Below the pieces are notes generated by a model, which was not told the origin of the DNA, made no database searches, and saw only the letters and a list, made by a program, of their open reading frames with translations. A stretch of DNA of 64,000 nucleotides from Roseofilum acuticapitatum BLCC-M154 (GTDB taxonomy: Bacteria; Cyanobacteriota; Cyanobacteriia; Cyanobacteriales; Desertifilaceae), in NCBI RefSeq assembly GCF_030068475.1, contig NZ_JAQOSP010000101.1, positions 92,828 through 156,827 of the forward strand, given 5' to 3'. Made by a program: the position numbers and the translations under genes. Shown here piece after piece: positions 16,660 to 25,273 of this stretch; the first letter of the stretch is position 1; every line of letters begins with the position of its first letter.

Positions 16660-18093
16660 ATGAAATTTCTGCGTCAGGAACACTCTCAATGGACAGTATC
16701 TCAAAGACTTCTTAGCACGTTTATCATTGCCTTTTTAGCCGTGGGTTCAATTGCATTGATTGTAGAATCTTGGTGGTTGCGAAGAAACTTGGTAGAACAG
16801 GTTGAAAGTCGGGCTGAAGCTTTAGCCAAGAGCTTGATTTTTTCAGTAGAAGGGATTGTTGAAGGCAGTTATCGGGCGAGTCTGAACCGGACGGTACAAA
16901 ACTATGCCACTTTACCGGCAGTTTTGGAAGTTGTCATTCTTAGCTCTAATCAGCAGATCGTTGCCCATAGCAATACTATTTTTCCGAGAAGTTTATACTT
17001 TCGTTTGCAATCGGATATCCAAGCCTTAGAACCTTCGCTGCGAATGGAACAGCATGTTCATACAGAAGTGGTTTTAGACCAAAAATCGATTCTGATTTTT
17101 AAGGTTCCATTTTATAGCTCGATTTTTAGTTCTTCGAGTGGTGCAGTCATGCTATTTATCGATCGGGCGGAAATGGAAAGACGATCGCTACAGACATTTA
17201 TCTTCTCTACTGTTATCCTCCTTTCTGCTCTGATCGTGATTCTTCTGGTACTGGGATGGGCGATTCAGCACACAGTATTACAGCCTCTTAAAAAAATCAA
17301 TCAGGCCATAGAAGAGAGCCAAAATAATCAGAATTGTGTGATTGCAAATCGGTTTAATTCTCAAGAATTTACTCATCTAGCGCAAACGTTTTCAGATGCC
17401 TACAATCAGTTACAAACAGAAATTATTGAACGTCGCCAAGCTGAGGATGATCTGCGAAAAAAATCTGATGAGTTGGAAAAGTTAATTGTGGAGTTGAAAC
17501 AAACTCAAATTCAACTGATTCAAACGGAGAAAATGTCCAGCTTAGGGCAGTTAGTAGCTGGTATTGCCCATGAAATTAATAATCCCGTTAGTTTTATTGC
17601 GGGTAATTTGCTTCCGATTGAAGGCTACTTCGAGGATTTTTTGCACTGCTTGAAGGCTTATGAAAAATACTATCCTGAACCTGTGCCAGAACTTCAAGAG
17701 TTAAGGGAAGATTTGGAACTTGATTTTGTGCTACAAGATGTTCAAAATATCTTAAAATCGATGAAACATGGAACGGATCGTATTCGCGATATTGTTGTAT
17801 CGATGCGGAATTTTTCCCGTTTGGATGAAGCGGAGATGAAGGAGGCGGATATTCATCAAGGAATTGAAAGTACGCTGCTGATTTATATTGCTGATAATGG
17901 TGCGGGAATTTCAGAATCCGATCAACAGCGCTTGTTTGACCCATTTTTTACGACTAAGCCGGTGGGAGAAGGAACGGGTTTGGGTCTTTCGATTAGCTAT
18001 AAAATTGTGGTCGATCGCCATAAGGGTCGTTTAGTGTGTCATTCTGAACTGAACAAGGGCACGGAGTTTGAGATTGAGATTCCAGTGTCTTAG
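16660..18093 (+). CDS. Membrane sensor histidine kinase lacking the N-box region
   Basis: 477 residues. Transmembrane segments lie at about 16-39 and 183-208, enclosing a periplasmic sensor domain; then a HAMP-like stretch, a coiled coil (residues ~235-290) and the phosphoacceptor GIAHEINNPVSF. The ATP-binding part is abnormal: the conserved DIHQGIESTLLI is joined at about base 17882 directly to YIADNGAGI (G1 box), followed by an intact FFTTKPVGEGTGLGLSI. The segment of roughly 70-80 residues that normally lies between, including the Asn-rich N box that binds Mg-ATP, is missing without a frameshift. It may therefore be catalytically dead or act only as a sensor partner. Confidence 0.88.
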   Translation: MKFLRQEHSQWTVSQRLLSTFIIAFLAVGSIALIVESWWLRRNLVEQVESRAEALAKSLIFSVEGIVEGSYRASLNRTVQNYATLPAVLEVVILSSNQQIVAHSNTIFPRSLYFRLQSDIQALEPSLRMEQHVHTEVVLDQKSILIFKVPFYSSIFSSSSGAVMLFIDRAEMERRSLQTFIFSTVILLSALIVILLVLGWAIQHTVLQPLKKINQAIEESQNNQNCVIANRFNSQEFTHLAQTFSDAYNQLQTEIIERRQAEDDLRKKSDELEKLIVELKQTQIQLIQTEKMSSLGQLVAGIAHEINNPVSFIAGNLLPIEGYFEDFLHCLKAYEKYYPEPVPELQELREDLELDFVLQDVQNILKSMKHGTDRIRDIVVSMRNFSRLDEAEMKEADIHQGIESTLLIYIADNGAGISESDQQRLFDPFFTTKPVGEGTGLGLSISYKIVVDRHKGRLVCHSELNKGTEFEIEIPVS

Positions 18094-18141
18094 GTAGTGA
18101 GGGTTTCAATCCCCTTTTTTGGAAAGTTACAGAAGAGGGGT

Positions 18142-18283
18142 AATATCAAATCCTTAAATGGTTGCTACATATAGTCAATTGGCATAAGAATGAGACATAG
18201 CTGTAGGGGCGAGCGGCCGCTCGCCCCTACATATACCGTTGTTGTCGATTGATATGTAGCATTCTCTTTTAGATTTGATATAA
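18142..18283. repeat. MITE-like element with terminal inverted repeats and a perfect central palindrome
   Basis: The ends ATATCAAATC (18143-18152) and GATTTGATAT (about 18272-18281) are inverted copies, followed inward by GCTACATAT and ATATGTAGC, also inverted. In the centre, 18203-18230 is a perfect 28-base palindrome with the half-site GTAGGGGCGAGCGG. The same GTAGGGGCGA core lies inside the glycosyltransferase gene at 29285. No reading frame is present, so it would be a non-autonomous element. Confidence 0.65.
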
Positions 18284-18287
18284 GAAC

Positions 18288-19241
18288 TCAATCCTCCCAA
18301 TCATTCTCTTCTGGGCTACTATTTTCTAGTTTAGTTATTGCTAGTTTAATCACTTGGGAAACTGAGGGTTCACTTTCCTGGGTTAAGGCAGTTTGCAAGG
18401 GTTCTATCGCACTCAGATCGCCGATTTTCATCAGGGATAGGGCGGCACTTTTTCGACTGTCTGGATCTGAATGTTGTAGAAGTTCTAAAAGTTGGGGAAT
18501 GCCATGGGTATATTTGAGGTTGCCTAATGCGGTGGCGGCTTCACAACGGACGATAGAGGCGGGATCGTTTAGGGATTGTAATAATAATTGGTATTCATGA
18601 TTATGCTCCGCATCGCTGGCGCGATCGCCGTTTTCGAGATTTTCTTGCACCACTTGAGCCATCACTTCTATCACTGCTGCTCGCACTTCTGGGGACTCGG
18701 ATGCCATTTGTTGATACACTAAATCCTTGGCTTCTGAGCCAATAAATGCCAATGCCCAACCCACTAATCCCTTATAATTTTCGGGATGATTGGCATCGGC
18801 TAGGATCTCCAATAGAGCAGGAACGGCAACTTCACCGGTTCTGGCTAAAGCGCCTACCGCAGAGCCTTTAACCACCATATCATCATCATTGAGTAGGGCT
18901 TCTACCAAGGTGGGAACGGCTGTGGGATCGGCAATTAGGGTTAAGGTTTTGGCTGCTGCTCGCCGCACAACGGGGTTAGCATGATGTCGCAGAGCCTCTA
19001 ATAATACTGGGGTGGCGGGTGTACCAATTTTTCCTATGGTTTCGGCAAAGCTAAGGCGCACCATCCCCCTAGAGTCGCCCAAGCATTCTACCATTTGCTG
19101 CAAAACTTGGCGATCGCCGCTATCAAACTCTCCAGCCAACATTTGCCCTTGCACGCTCTGCAAAAAAGCATCAGTTTCTTCAGTAGACAGACAGCCTAGG
19201 CGATCGGAAGTCGAAAATTCAGCAGGAGAAGGATGATTCAT
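18288..19241 (-). CDS. HEAT-repeat protein
   Basis: 317 residues. From about residue 45 onward there are HEAT/PBS-lyase-like repeats, each near 31 residues: AETIGKIGTPATPVLLEALRH, AKTLTLIADPTAVPTLVEAL, ATALGNLKYTHGIPQLLELL and SLMKIGDLSAIEPLQTALTQ. Such proteins in cyanobacteria include phycobilin lyase subunits and the NblB type that acts in phycobilisome turnover, but repeat content alone does not show which. No phycobilisome gene is near. It lies between two repeat elements with matching ATATCAAATC ends. Confidence 0.82.
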   Translation of the reverse strand: MNHPSPAEFSTSDRLGCLSTEETDAFLQSVQGQMLAGEFDSGDRQVLQQMVECLGDSRGMVRLSFAETIGKIGTPATPVLLEALRHHANPVVRRAAAKTLTLIADPTAVPTLVEALLNDDDMVVKGSAVGALARTGEVAVPALLEILADANHPENYKGLVGWALAFIGSEAKDLVYQQMASESPEVRAAVIEVMAQVVQENLENGDRASDAEHNHEYQLLLQSLNDPASIVRCEAATALGNLKYTHGIPQLLELLQHSDPDSRKSAALSLMKIGDLSAIEPLQTALTQESEPSVSQVIKLAITKLENSSPEENDWED

Positions 19242-19311
19242 GACAAACGACAGTCAGCACAGACTCAAATTGTATAACAAAAAGAGTACGTTTACTCAAT
19301 TCATTTCAGTC

Positions 19312-19490
19312 ATATCATATCAAGTCCGATTGTTCATGTCCGCGAAGCGGAAATACCATGATTAAAAATTTAGGGAGCGAGACGCTCCCACTCCAGTAAT
19401 ATCAAGGGATTAGAGGAGTGCGAGCATCTTGCTCGCTATAGCAACACCATTCTATTCTTTATTCCCTTTAACTGGATTTGATATGATTAC
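19312..19490. repeat. MITE-like element with ends shared with the one at 18142
   Basis: ATATCATATCAAGTCC (19312-19327) and GGATTTGATATGAT (19474-19487) are imperfect inverted termini that share the ATATCAA end with the element at 18142-18283. Inside are the hairpins TCCGC-GAA-GCGGA, GGGAGCG-AGA-CGCTCCC and the palindromic repeat GGAGTGCGAGCATCTTGCTC (copy B of the one at 4921). No reading frame is seen. Confidence 0.55.
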
Positions 19491-19523
19491 CGAACACCTC
19501 ATCAATTTTTAATTTTGACTTGG

Positions 19524-20882
19524 CTACGGCAGAGCAAACCCCTTAGATTTCTTCTTCTTACCCTTCGAGGATTTCGGATTGCCCTTTTGCATATACGCTT
19601 TCATCTGCGGGGTAAACCCATCTCCATTAGCATTGGGTAAATTACCCTTAGCCACATTTTCCACAATTTGCATATGCTGAGGTAACAAATCCTTCAGGGC
19701 ATATTTTTCCACAATTAACTGCCTCGCCTTTTCGCGCAAAGGAGCCATTTTTTCTGGATTGTCTAAAGCTTCGCCCACTCGTTTAGCAATCTCTTTCGGC
19801 GAGAAGAAATCCACCAGCAAACCATTCTCTCCATCCTGGATCATCTCCCTTACTGGAGCCGTATCTGAACCCACAATCAAACAGCCAGTTGCTAAGGATT
19901 CCATCATCGACCAAGATAACACAAAGGGTCGGGTTAAATACACTCGTACAGTAGAGGCTTGCAGCACCTGTAAATAGAGTCCATAGGGTAGAGGGCCGGT
20001 AAAATGTACCCGTGACATATCCAAGTTTAGGCGCTCTAACATGGCCTGTTTATAGGTTTTGCCATTGGGCAAAGATTTACCATAACAAACTCGGTCTTCT
20101 CCCACAATCACCACATGACAATTGGGGCGCTGTTCCTGAAGATAAATAATCGATTCCATGAACTGGGGAAAACCGCGATAGGGTTCCATTCCCCTGGTGG
20201 CATAGGTGACAATTTCATCAACTCCGGATAAATCCAGGGGATCGATAGGCTTACCAAATCCTTCACCAGTAAATTTTAATTTTGCGGCGGGATTGGGCTT
20301 AAAATAGTCTGTATCAATGCCATCAAAAATAACGGATAATTTACTTTGAAATTCGGGCGGAAATTGGGACTTTTGCCACTGGGTCGGACATACTCCCCAA
20401 TCACAGTTATATAGGTCTTGCAGGATGGAAGCATTTTTAATCCGAATTCGACATAAAGCGTCGGCAGAAAGGGGTTCAGAGGGGTCAAAGTCGGCATCAC
20501 TTCCCCTAGCATGATAAAACCATTCGTAATAGCACATGAGGGGAGTGTGGGGAAAAACTTCTTTTAAGAATAAGGTTGGCCCCCATCCGGAATGACCATA
20601 CATAATATCGGGAATAAAGCCTTCGGATCTGAGTTTTTCGGCGACTCGATACACACTTTGACCATATAAAACGGCGCTTTCTAAGGGCTGAACATAGTGA
20701 TGAGTTTCTGGTCTCGGTTCTCGACTGGGATTAAAGAGAACTTTTCGCACTCCGGGAATGACCCATTCGGGGCGTTCGTTTTTGGTGATGAAGACCACTT
20801 CGTTGTTAGGGTCGCTGCCAAAAATGTTGGCTAAATGACGGAATTGGGCGGGAAAGTTGGGGTGTAAAAATAGAATTTTCAT
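19524..20882 (-). CDS. Glycosyltransferase family 4 (GT-B fold)
   Basis: 452 residues. The N-terminal Rossmann half begins MKILFLHPNFPAQFRHLA; the C-terminal half contains HVVIVGEDR, RVHFTGPLPYGLYLQVLQAS and the retaining-GT segment FVLSWSMMESLATGCLIVGS, where the Glu of the EX7E-like motif is SMME. Donor and acceptor sugars cannot be assigned. The last residues are a lysine/serine-rich tail (KSSKGKKKKSKG). It begins a run of glycan genes on the minus strand up to 31 kb. Confidence 0.9.
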   Translation of the reverse strand: MKILFLHPNFPAQFRHLANIFGSDPNNEVVFITKNERPEWVIPGVRKVLFNPSREPRPETHHYVQPLESAVLYGQSVYRVAEKLRSEGFIPDIMYGHSGWGPTLFLKEVFPHTPLMCYYEWFYHARGSDADFDPSEPLSADALCRIRIKNASILQDLYNCDWGVCPTQWQKSQFPPEFQSKLSVIFDGIDTDYFKPNPAAKLKFTGEGFGKPIDPLDLSGVDEIVTYATRGMEPYRGFPQFMESIIYLQEQRPNCHVVIVGEDRVCYGKSLPNGKTYKQAMLERLNLDMSRVHFTGPLPYGLYLQVLQASTVRVYLTRPFVLSWSMMESLATGCLIVGSDTAPVREMIQDGENGLLVDFFSPKEIAKRVGEALDNPEKMAPLREKARQLIVEKYALKDLLPQHMQIVENVAKGNLPNANGDGFTPQMKAYMQKGNPKSSKGKKKKSKGFALP

Positions 20883-20922
20883 GTAGGTTTAATGAACGGT
20901 TGGACAGATACGGTGGATTTCA

Positions 20923-21048
20923 GTCACGACGGTAAGGTGCGTTACGCTGTCGCTAACGCACCCTACTGCCGTGATAACCCTAAAATGGTGGGTTACGGCG
21001 GATTGAGAGATTGCTATCACAGTCTAGGTTTTAGCCGCCTAACCCACC
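20923..21048. repeat. Double hairpin repeat
   Basis: Hairpin 1 (20923-20974) pairs TCACGACGGTAAGGTGCGTTA with its near-complement ending TGCCGTGA. Hairpin 2 (20987-21048) pairs GGTGGGTTACGGCGG with GCCGCCTAACCCACC. A further TGTCACGGCA at 21074-21083 may pair with the outer arm. It resembles widely dispersed palindromic repeats of filamentous cyanobacteria and has no coding capacity. Confidence 0.6.
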
Positions 21049-21114
21049 CTACGCTAATGCACATTTTTAGCTGTGTCACGGCACTACTATTTCGCAATGA
21101 CATATTGTAACTGA

Positions 21115-22569
21115 TTATTCAGATTTGATCTTATCTTCGGGTGCGCGACAGATCCAAATACAATCTCTGGGCACTAATTCCGTATTTTGTTCTAAGATTT
21201 CATAGCCCAAGGTGGTGAGGAATTTTTCCATGATTTCATTGGTCATAATAGAGAAGGCGGTTCCATCTCGTTTTCCGAGAAGATTATGGGGATAATCGTT
21301 GAGGAATTTTTCCCATCCGAGGGGGGAGAGGATGTTACTATGGTGGAATAAACAGAGCCGTCTGCCGCGCAAAAGTGGGGGAATTTGTGCGAGATAATTG
21401 TAGATGTCTCTTGGTTCGATGTGAACCATGGTATCGTAACAGAAACAGACATCAATACTGCCGGGTTGAATGCCGTCTAGGGTGAGTCCATTGAGTTTGA
21501 CGTAGGATGTGCGTTCAGTTCCTAATCTTTCTTGGGTGGCTTTGAGCATTTGGGCGGAAATGTCGGCACAGACTAATTCTTGGCAATAGTTTAATAATAG
21601 GGCTGCGGTTTTGCCGCCGCCAATGCCAATTTCAAGGACGCGATCGCCAGATTGAATATACGGCGCGATTAAATGGGTTTCGATTAACTGTTCGTATTCT
21701 GACAGGGAAGAGGCTGCTCCGGCTTGTTTGCCGATCCATTCATCACCAACATGCTGATAATCTGGAGCGGTAGATGTCCAATTTTGGGCATAATTATCCC
21801 AAGCGCCTTCATAGTCAATGGGGCTGGATGGTTTAGTCATAGTCCAAGGTAAGGGTTGACGAAGATAAACGGATAAACGCTGGTTGTGAGGGGTAAAATA
21901 GTCGGCGAGCTGTTGATAGAGTTGGGGGGAAATGTTGGGGTAGTCTCCAGCATCATAAATAGGGGTTTCTGTGAGATCGTGGGGGGGTAATTCCAGGAAT
22001 TCATAGACTTGATTGGCGATCGCCTGGGGATGGCTGTAAAAGTCTTCAGCCAGTAAAATTAAGAACTGCTCCGAGGGGAAATACTCGTACCAACGCAGCA
22101 GTTGATCCAGGTATAGCCCCCGGTCTAAATAACTGTAATGGCGATGATTAAAGCTATGATACAGGGGATTGGCTTGGATTTTTGCCACTTCTCCTTGTAG
22201 TCTTTGGGGTTCACTGGCGATCGCCTCCTCTAAGCCTAACGTTTCAAATCCCCACCGCACCTCATGATAGTAATGGGAAATGGCCCGTTTAACTGGATCT
22301 CGCAAGAGTACAATCAGTTTCACGTTGGGATAGCATTGGTGAACCCGTTGGGGAGCCAAAGGATGATAGAGATAATAGGGACTCGCTTCCCCTCTCATTC
22401 CCGGTTGCGGAAATTGGGCTTCATACCAAGAAACCCCGCGATCGAAGTGTAAGCTAAAGAAATGGAGTTCCTTTTCTGTCGCTGAACCGATCCCTGGATG
22501 TTCAATCAGATGATGATAGAGGGAAGTTGTCCCACTTTTTTGCGCTCCTATAATGAGGTAATCCACCAT
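21115..22569 (-). CDS. Sulfotransferase-SAM methyltransferase fusion
   Basis: 484 residues from the ATG at 22569 (MVDYLIIGAQKSGTTSLYHH); a longer start at 22608 would overlap the upstream gene. Residues 1-230 are a PAPS-dependent sulfotransferase: the 5'-phosphosulfate loop QKSGTTS at the start and the 3'-phosphate segment VKLIVLLRDPVKRAISHYYH. Residues ~290-480 are a class I methyltransferase: motif I RVLEIGIGGGKTAALLL, then VCADISAQML and VCFCYDTMVH. Both activities on one chain suggest a doubly modified glycan or small molecule; the neighbours on both sides are glycosyltransferases, so a glycan is the better guess. The gene starts 7 bases after the upstream stop. Confidence 0.87.
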   Translation of the reverse strand: MVDYLIIGAQKSGTTSLYHHLIEHPGIGSATEKELHFFSLHFDRGVSWYEAQFPQPGMRGEASPYYLYHPLAPQRVHQCYPNVKLIVLLRDPVKRAISHYYHEVRWGFETLGLEEAIASEPQRLQGEVAKIQANPLYHSFNHRHYSYLDRGLYLDQLLRWYEYFPSEQFLILLAEDFYSHPQAIANQVYEFLELPPHDLTETPIYDAGDYPNISPQLYQQLADYFTPHNQRLSVYLRQPLPWTMTKPSSPIDYEGAWDNYAQNWTSTAPDYQHVGDEWIGKQAGAASSLSEYEQLIETHLIAPYIQSGDRVLEIGIGGGKTAALLLNYCQELVCADISAQMLKATQERLGTERTSYVKLNGLTLDGIQPGSIDVCFCYDTMVHIEPRDIYNYLAQIPPLLRGRRLCLFHHSNILSPLGWEKFLNDYPHNLLGKRDGTAFSIMTNEIMEKFLTTLGYEILEQNTELVPRDCIWICRAPEDKIKSE

Positions 22570-22576
22570 AAACCGG

Positions 22577-23572
22577 TTATCGAGAGTTGTTAGGAAGGCT
22601 AGACCCACCCCTGCTTAATAATCTTTTAACATCTTTGCGGCATTTATGGACAAAAACTCGGAGGGCAATTCCCTGGGAACCATACCCCGCTTGCCAACTG
22701 CGCCAGCCTAGCTCTAGGATGGGCAAACCGAAGTTGAGAACAAGATCGCTAAAAGGGTTATTTTTCACCTCTTGGGGATTGAGGTTGAGGCGATCGCAGA
22801 CTGCCTGATTCAAATTACGATGGGTAATGTAGCTTCTTCCCGTCATTTTTCCGATTTTCTGCCATGCGGCGATCGCTTCCTGGGAAAGAGTCCCCGCATT
22901 TTCCACCACTCCCACCGCGTTGCTCTCATGGATGCGATATCGCACCAGGGGATGGGGGATATGAGCGATTTTGCCCTGATGGGAAGCAATTAGGGCAATC
23001 CACCAATCATGATACCAGTCGCCCCCATTTCGGGCAGGAAAGGGCAGCACCAGCGAGAGTAGTTGGGGACGAAACATCATCGTACATCCGGTGAGGGTGT
23101 TGCGGAGGAGGAGGAGTTGGGGGGTGAGGTTTTGCGGCGCTCTTTTCTCAAACTGCCATGCAGAAGGGTGTCGGGTTTGGTCTTGTGCGTCGATCAGCTC
23201 TAGGTCAGAATGGACTAAAAGGGCTGATTCTGACTCTAAAGTGTGCCATTGACGCTCTAGTTTATCCGGTAGCCAAATATCATCCTGATCGCAACAGGCG
23301 ATCGCCTCTAAACTCGGATCTCCCAGACACAACTGTAATCCCCGCTCAAAGTTATGATAAGAACCCACATTTTCTGAGTAGGAATGGAACCGGAAACGCG
23401 GATCTGCGGCAATCAGGGCTTGAATTTGGGTTTGGCACGCTTCAGAGGAGCGATCGTCAACCACATAACAAATCCAATCGTGCCAAGTTTGCCCCCGTAA
23501 AGACTCAATTTGTTTTCGTAAATATCCCAAATCCGGGTTATAGGTCGCTAGAATAATACCAATTTTCCCCAT
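22577..23572 (-). CDS. Glycosyltransferase family 2
   Basis: 331 residues. GT-A fold: KIGIILATYNPDLGYLRKQI at the N-terminus, VDDRSSE, and the metal-binding region AIACCDQDDIWLPDKLERQW (DQDD as the DxD motif). The middle contains NGGDWYHDWWIALIA and PHPLVRYRIHESN, typical of rhamnosyl- and related transferases. It probably extends a surface polysaccharide; the acceptor is unknown. The start lies in a heptamer repeat (CCCATTA units at 23572-23588), and the gene runs into the sulfotransferase fusion 7 bases downstream. Confidence 0.9.
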   Translation of the reverse strand: MGKIGIILATYNPDLGYLRKQIESLRGQTWHDWICYVVDDRSSEACQTQIQALIAADPRFRFHSYSENVGSYHNFERGLQLCLGDPSLEAIACCDQDDIWLPDKLERQWHTLESESALLVHSDLELIDAQDQTRHPSAWQFEKRAPQNLTPQLLLLRNTLTGCTMMFRPQLLSLVLPFPARNGGDWYHDWWIALIASHQGKIAHIPHPLVRYRIHESNAVGVVENAGTLSQEAIAAWQKIGKMTGRSYITHRNLNQAVCDRLNLNPQEVKNNPFSDLVLNFGLPILELGWRSWQAGYGSQGIALRVFVHKCRKDVKRLLSRGGSSLPNNSR

Positions 23573-23588
23573 TACCCATTACCCATTT

Positions 23589-24152
23589 ATGTTTCTAACC
23601 GTTGAAGACCTGGAAAAACTGCAAATCCAATTAACTGATGCCCATCTGGACTATCAGACAGAATTAGTAGATGGTAAAATTATTATCATGGGATTATCCG
23701 ATTACGTTTCCGAAGTTATTATTGCCCGATTAGTCTTTTTCTTGCAAAATTGGGTGATACCCCGATCGCTAGGTTATGTGACCTGTTCTTCCGCCGGATT
23801 TCGCCTACCGGACGGCAATCTGCGGGGCCCCGATGTTTCCTTTGTACCGGCTCAGAAAATGCGGCAAGCTCCCCGTGCGTTTGCAGAAATTGTACCGGAT
23901 TTGGCGATCGAAGTCCGGTCAGCCTCCGATAATATTAAACCCCTGGTGGAAAAATTGGAAAAATTCCTAGAATTAGGCTCTCAAGTGGGGATATTAGTTG
24001 ACCCCAAAAACTTAACCGTGACAGTGTATCGTCCCCAGAGCGAACCCCAGGTTCTCACCAATGGGGATACCTTGGCGATCGCCGAACTGCTACCGGGTTG
24101 GGAATTGGCGATCGCCGACATTTGGCCCCCCGTATTTGATGAAGCGCCATAA
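23589..24152 (+). CDS. Uma2 family endonuclease-like protein
   Basis: 187 residues, full length for Uma2 (DUF820). Core motifs are SSAGFRLPDGNLRGPDVSFV, PDLAIEVRSASDNIKPLVEKLEKFLELGSQVGILVDP (PD-(D/E)XK-like pattern with E-V as central strand) and VYRPQSEPQVL. The family is present in tens of copies in many cyanobacteria; its role is not known. It is convergent with the ProX-like genes and divergent from the GT2 gene. Confidence 0.88.
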   Translation: MFLTVEDLEKLQIQLTDAHLDYQTELVDGKIIIMGLSDYVSEVIIARLVFFLQNWVIPRSLGYVTCSSAGFRLPDGNLRGPDVSFVPAQKMRQAPRAFAEIVPDLAIEVRSASDNIKPLVEKLEKFLELGSQVGILVDPKNLTVTVYRPQSEPQVLTNGDTLAIAELLPGWELAIADIWPPVFDEAP

Positions 24153-24159
24153 CCTGATG

Positions 24160-25203
24160 TTATTCACCCGCAGCTTTCGCCTCTTCGATCCAGCGATCGA
24201 ACTGCTCTTGATTTTTACTCACCCATTGTTCTGCCATACGCCGCAGATCGTCCGGCTTATTTTCCCCTTCTTTAATCCGCAAACTGACTTCATTCATATC
24301 TTCCAGGGGAATTTGCACCAACTCAAACCAGCGTTTTGCCACTGGATTTTGTGCTAAGAACTCAGGATTAGACATCACTTGCTGAGTGGTTGCTGGCAAG
24401 CCCAAATTTTTACCATTAAATGTGGTATCTGCTTCTGATATATTAGTCGCATCCTCTGGCAAAGACGTAAAAGGAACTTCTAACCAAATTACATCTTCAC
24501 CTGGCCTTAAAACAGCACCCACCCAATGGGGATTATAAGCATAGTAAAAAATCGGCTCTCCTTCTTCGTAACGAGTAATAGCATCTGCTAACAAAGCCGT
24601 ATAACTTCCTTGATCGTGTTCTACGGTATCTTCAAGTTCATAGGCTTGAATATGATGATTGGTAGTTTTTTCACAACCCCAACCCGGATTACATCCGGTT
24701 AAATTAGCTTTTCCATCTCCATCAAAGTCAAATAACTGGGCAATTTTTGGATCTTGAAACTGTTGAATATTCGTGATTCCATATTCATCGGCTGTTTTTT
24801 TGTCAATCAGATATCCTTGGGTTCCTGATTCAATTAAAATTCCTACACCTGTTAATTTTTCTTCACCTCCAGCATTGTTAAAAAACTCTTCATGCCCAGG
24901 CTTGTAATAGGCCACACTATAATCTACATCTCCATTGGCAACGGAAAGATAAAGGCCAGGATACTCCAACTCTTTTGGCGAATCAACCTGATAACCGAGC
25001 TGTTCTAGACCAATATTCACCACCTGAGTTTGAAAACTTTCTTCCACCCAGGTACTATGTCCTGAGCGAATGGTGACCTCTTCAGGGGGTAAACTACCAC
25101 TCGAAGAACTAGACTCGGATGCGGGTTGACAAGCCGTTAATCCCAGAAACAGCGACACACAAGTGGTGAGCAGGATAGTTTGGGGAGATAATTGGGTTTT
25201 CAC
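24160..25203 (-). CDS. ProX-like glycine betaine-binding lipoprotein 1
   Basis: 347 residues with a lipoprotein signal ending LTAC (Cys25). The OpuAC/ProX fold is clear: IRSGHSTWVEESFQTQVV, YGITNIQQFQDP, DGDGKANLTGCNPGWGCEKT and YAYNPHWVGAVLRPGEDVIWLEVPF. The Trp residues in STW, PGWGC and PHWV correspond to the aromatic cage that binds the trimethylammonium group in E. coli ProX, and the cysteine pair in GCNPGWGC to its disulfide. It is one of three tandem paralogues. No permease or ATPase is near, so it may feed a transporter encoded elsewhere. Confidence 0.92.
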   Translation of the reverse strand: MKTQLSPQTILLTTCVSLFLGLTACQPASESSSSSGSLPPEEVTIRSGHSTWVEESFQTQVVNIGLEQLGYQVDSPKELEYPGLYLSVANGDVDYSVAYYKPGHEEFFNNAGGEEKLTGVGILIESGTQGYLIDKKTADEYGITNIQQFQDPKIAQLFDFDGDGKANLTGCNPGWGCEKTTNHHIQAYELEDTVEHDQGSYTALLADAITRYEEGEPIFYYAYNPHWVGAVLRPGEDVIWLEVPFTSLPEDATNISEADTTFNGKNLGLPATTQQVMSNPEFLAQNPVAKRWFELVQIPLEDMNEVSLRIKEGENKPDDLRRMAEQWVSKNQEQFDRWIEEAKAAGE

Positions 25204-25273
25204 AGTCTTCTTAAAGGTTTTATCTAGGACAAAAAGGGTATAATTGTTTTAGTATAATATATTTTGTCCCAGT

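Noticed and set aside
18203..18230. Central palindrome considered as a strong intrinsic terminator of the histidine kinase gene
   Set aside because: No T-run follows, and it lies inside a longer element with terminal inverted repeats.
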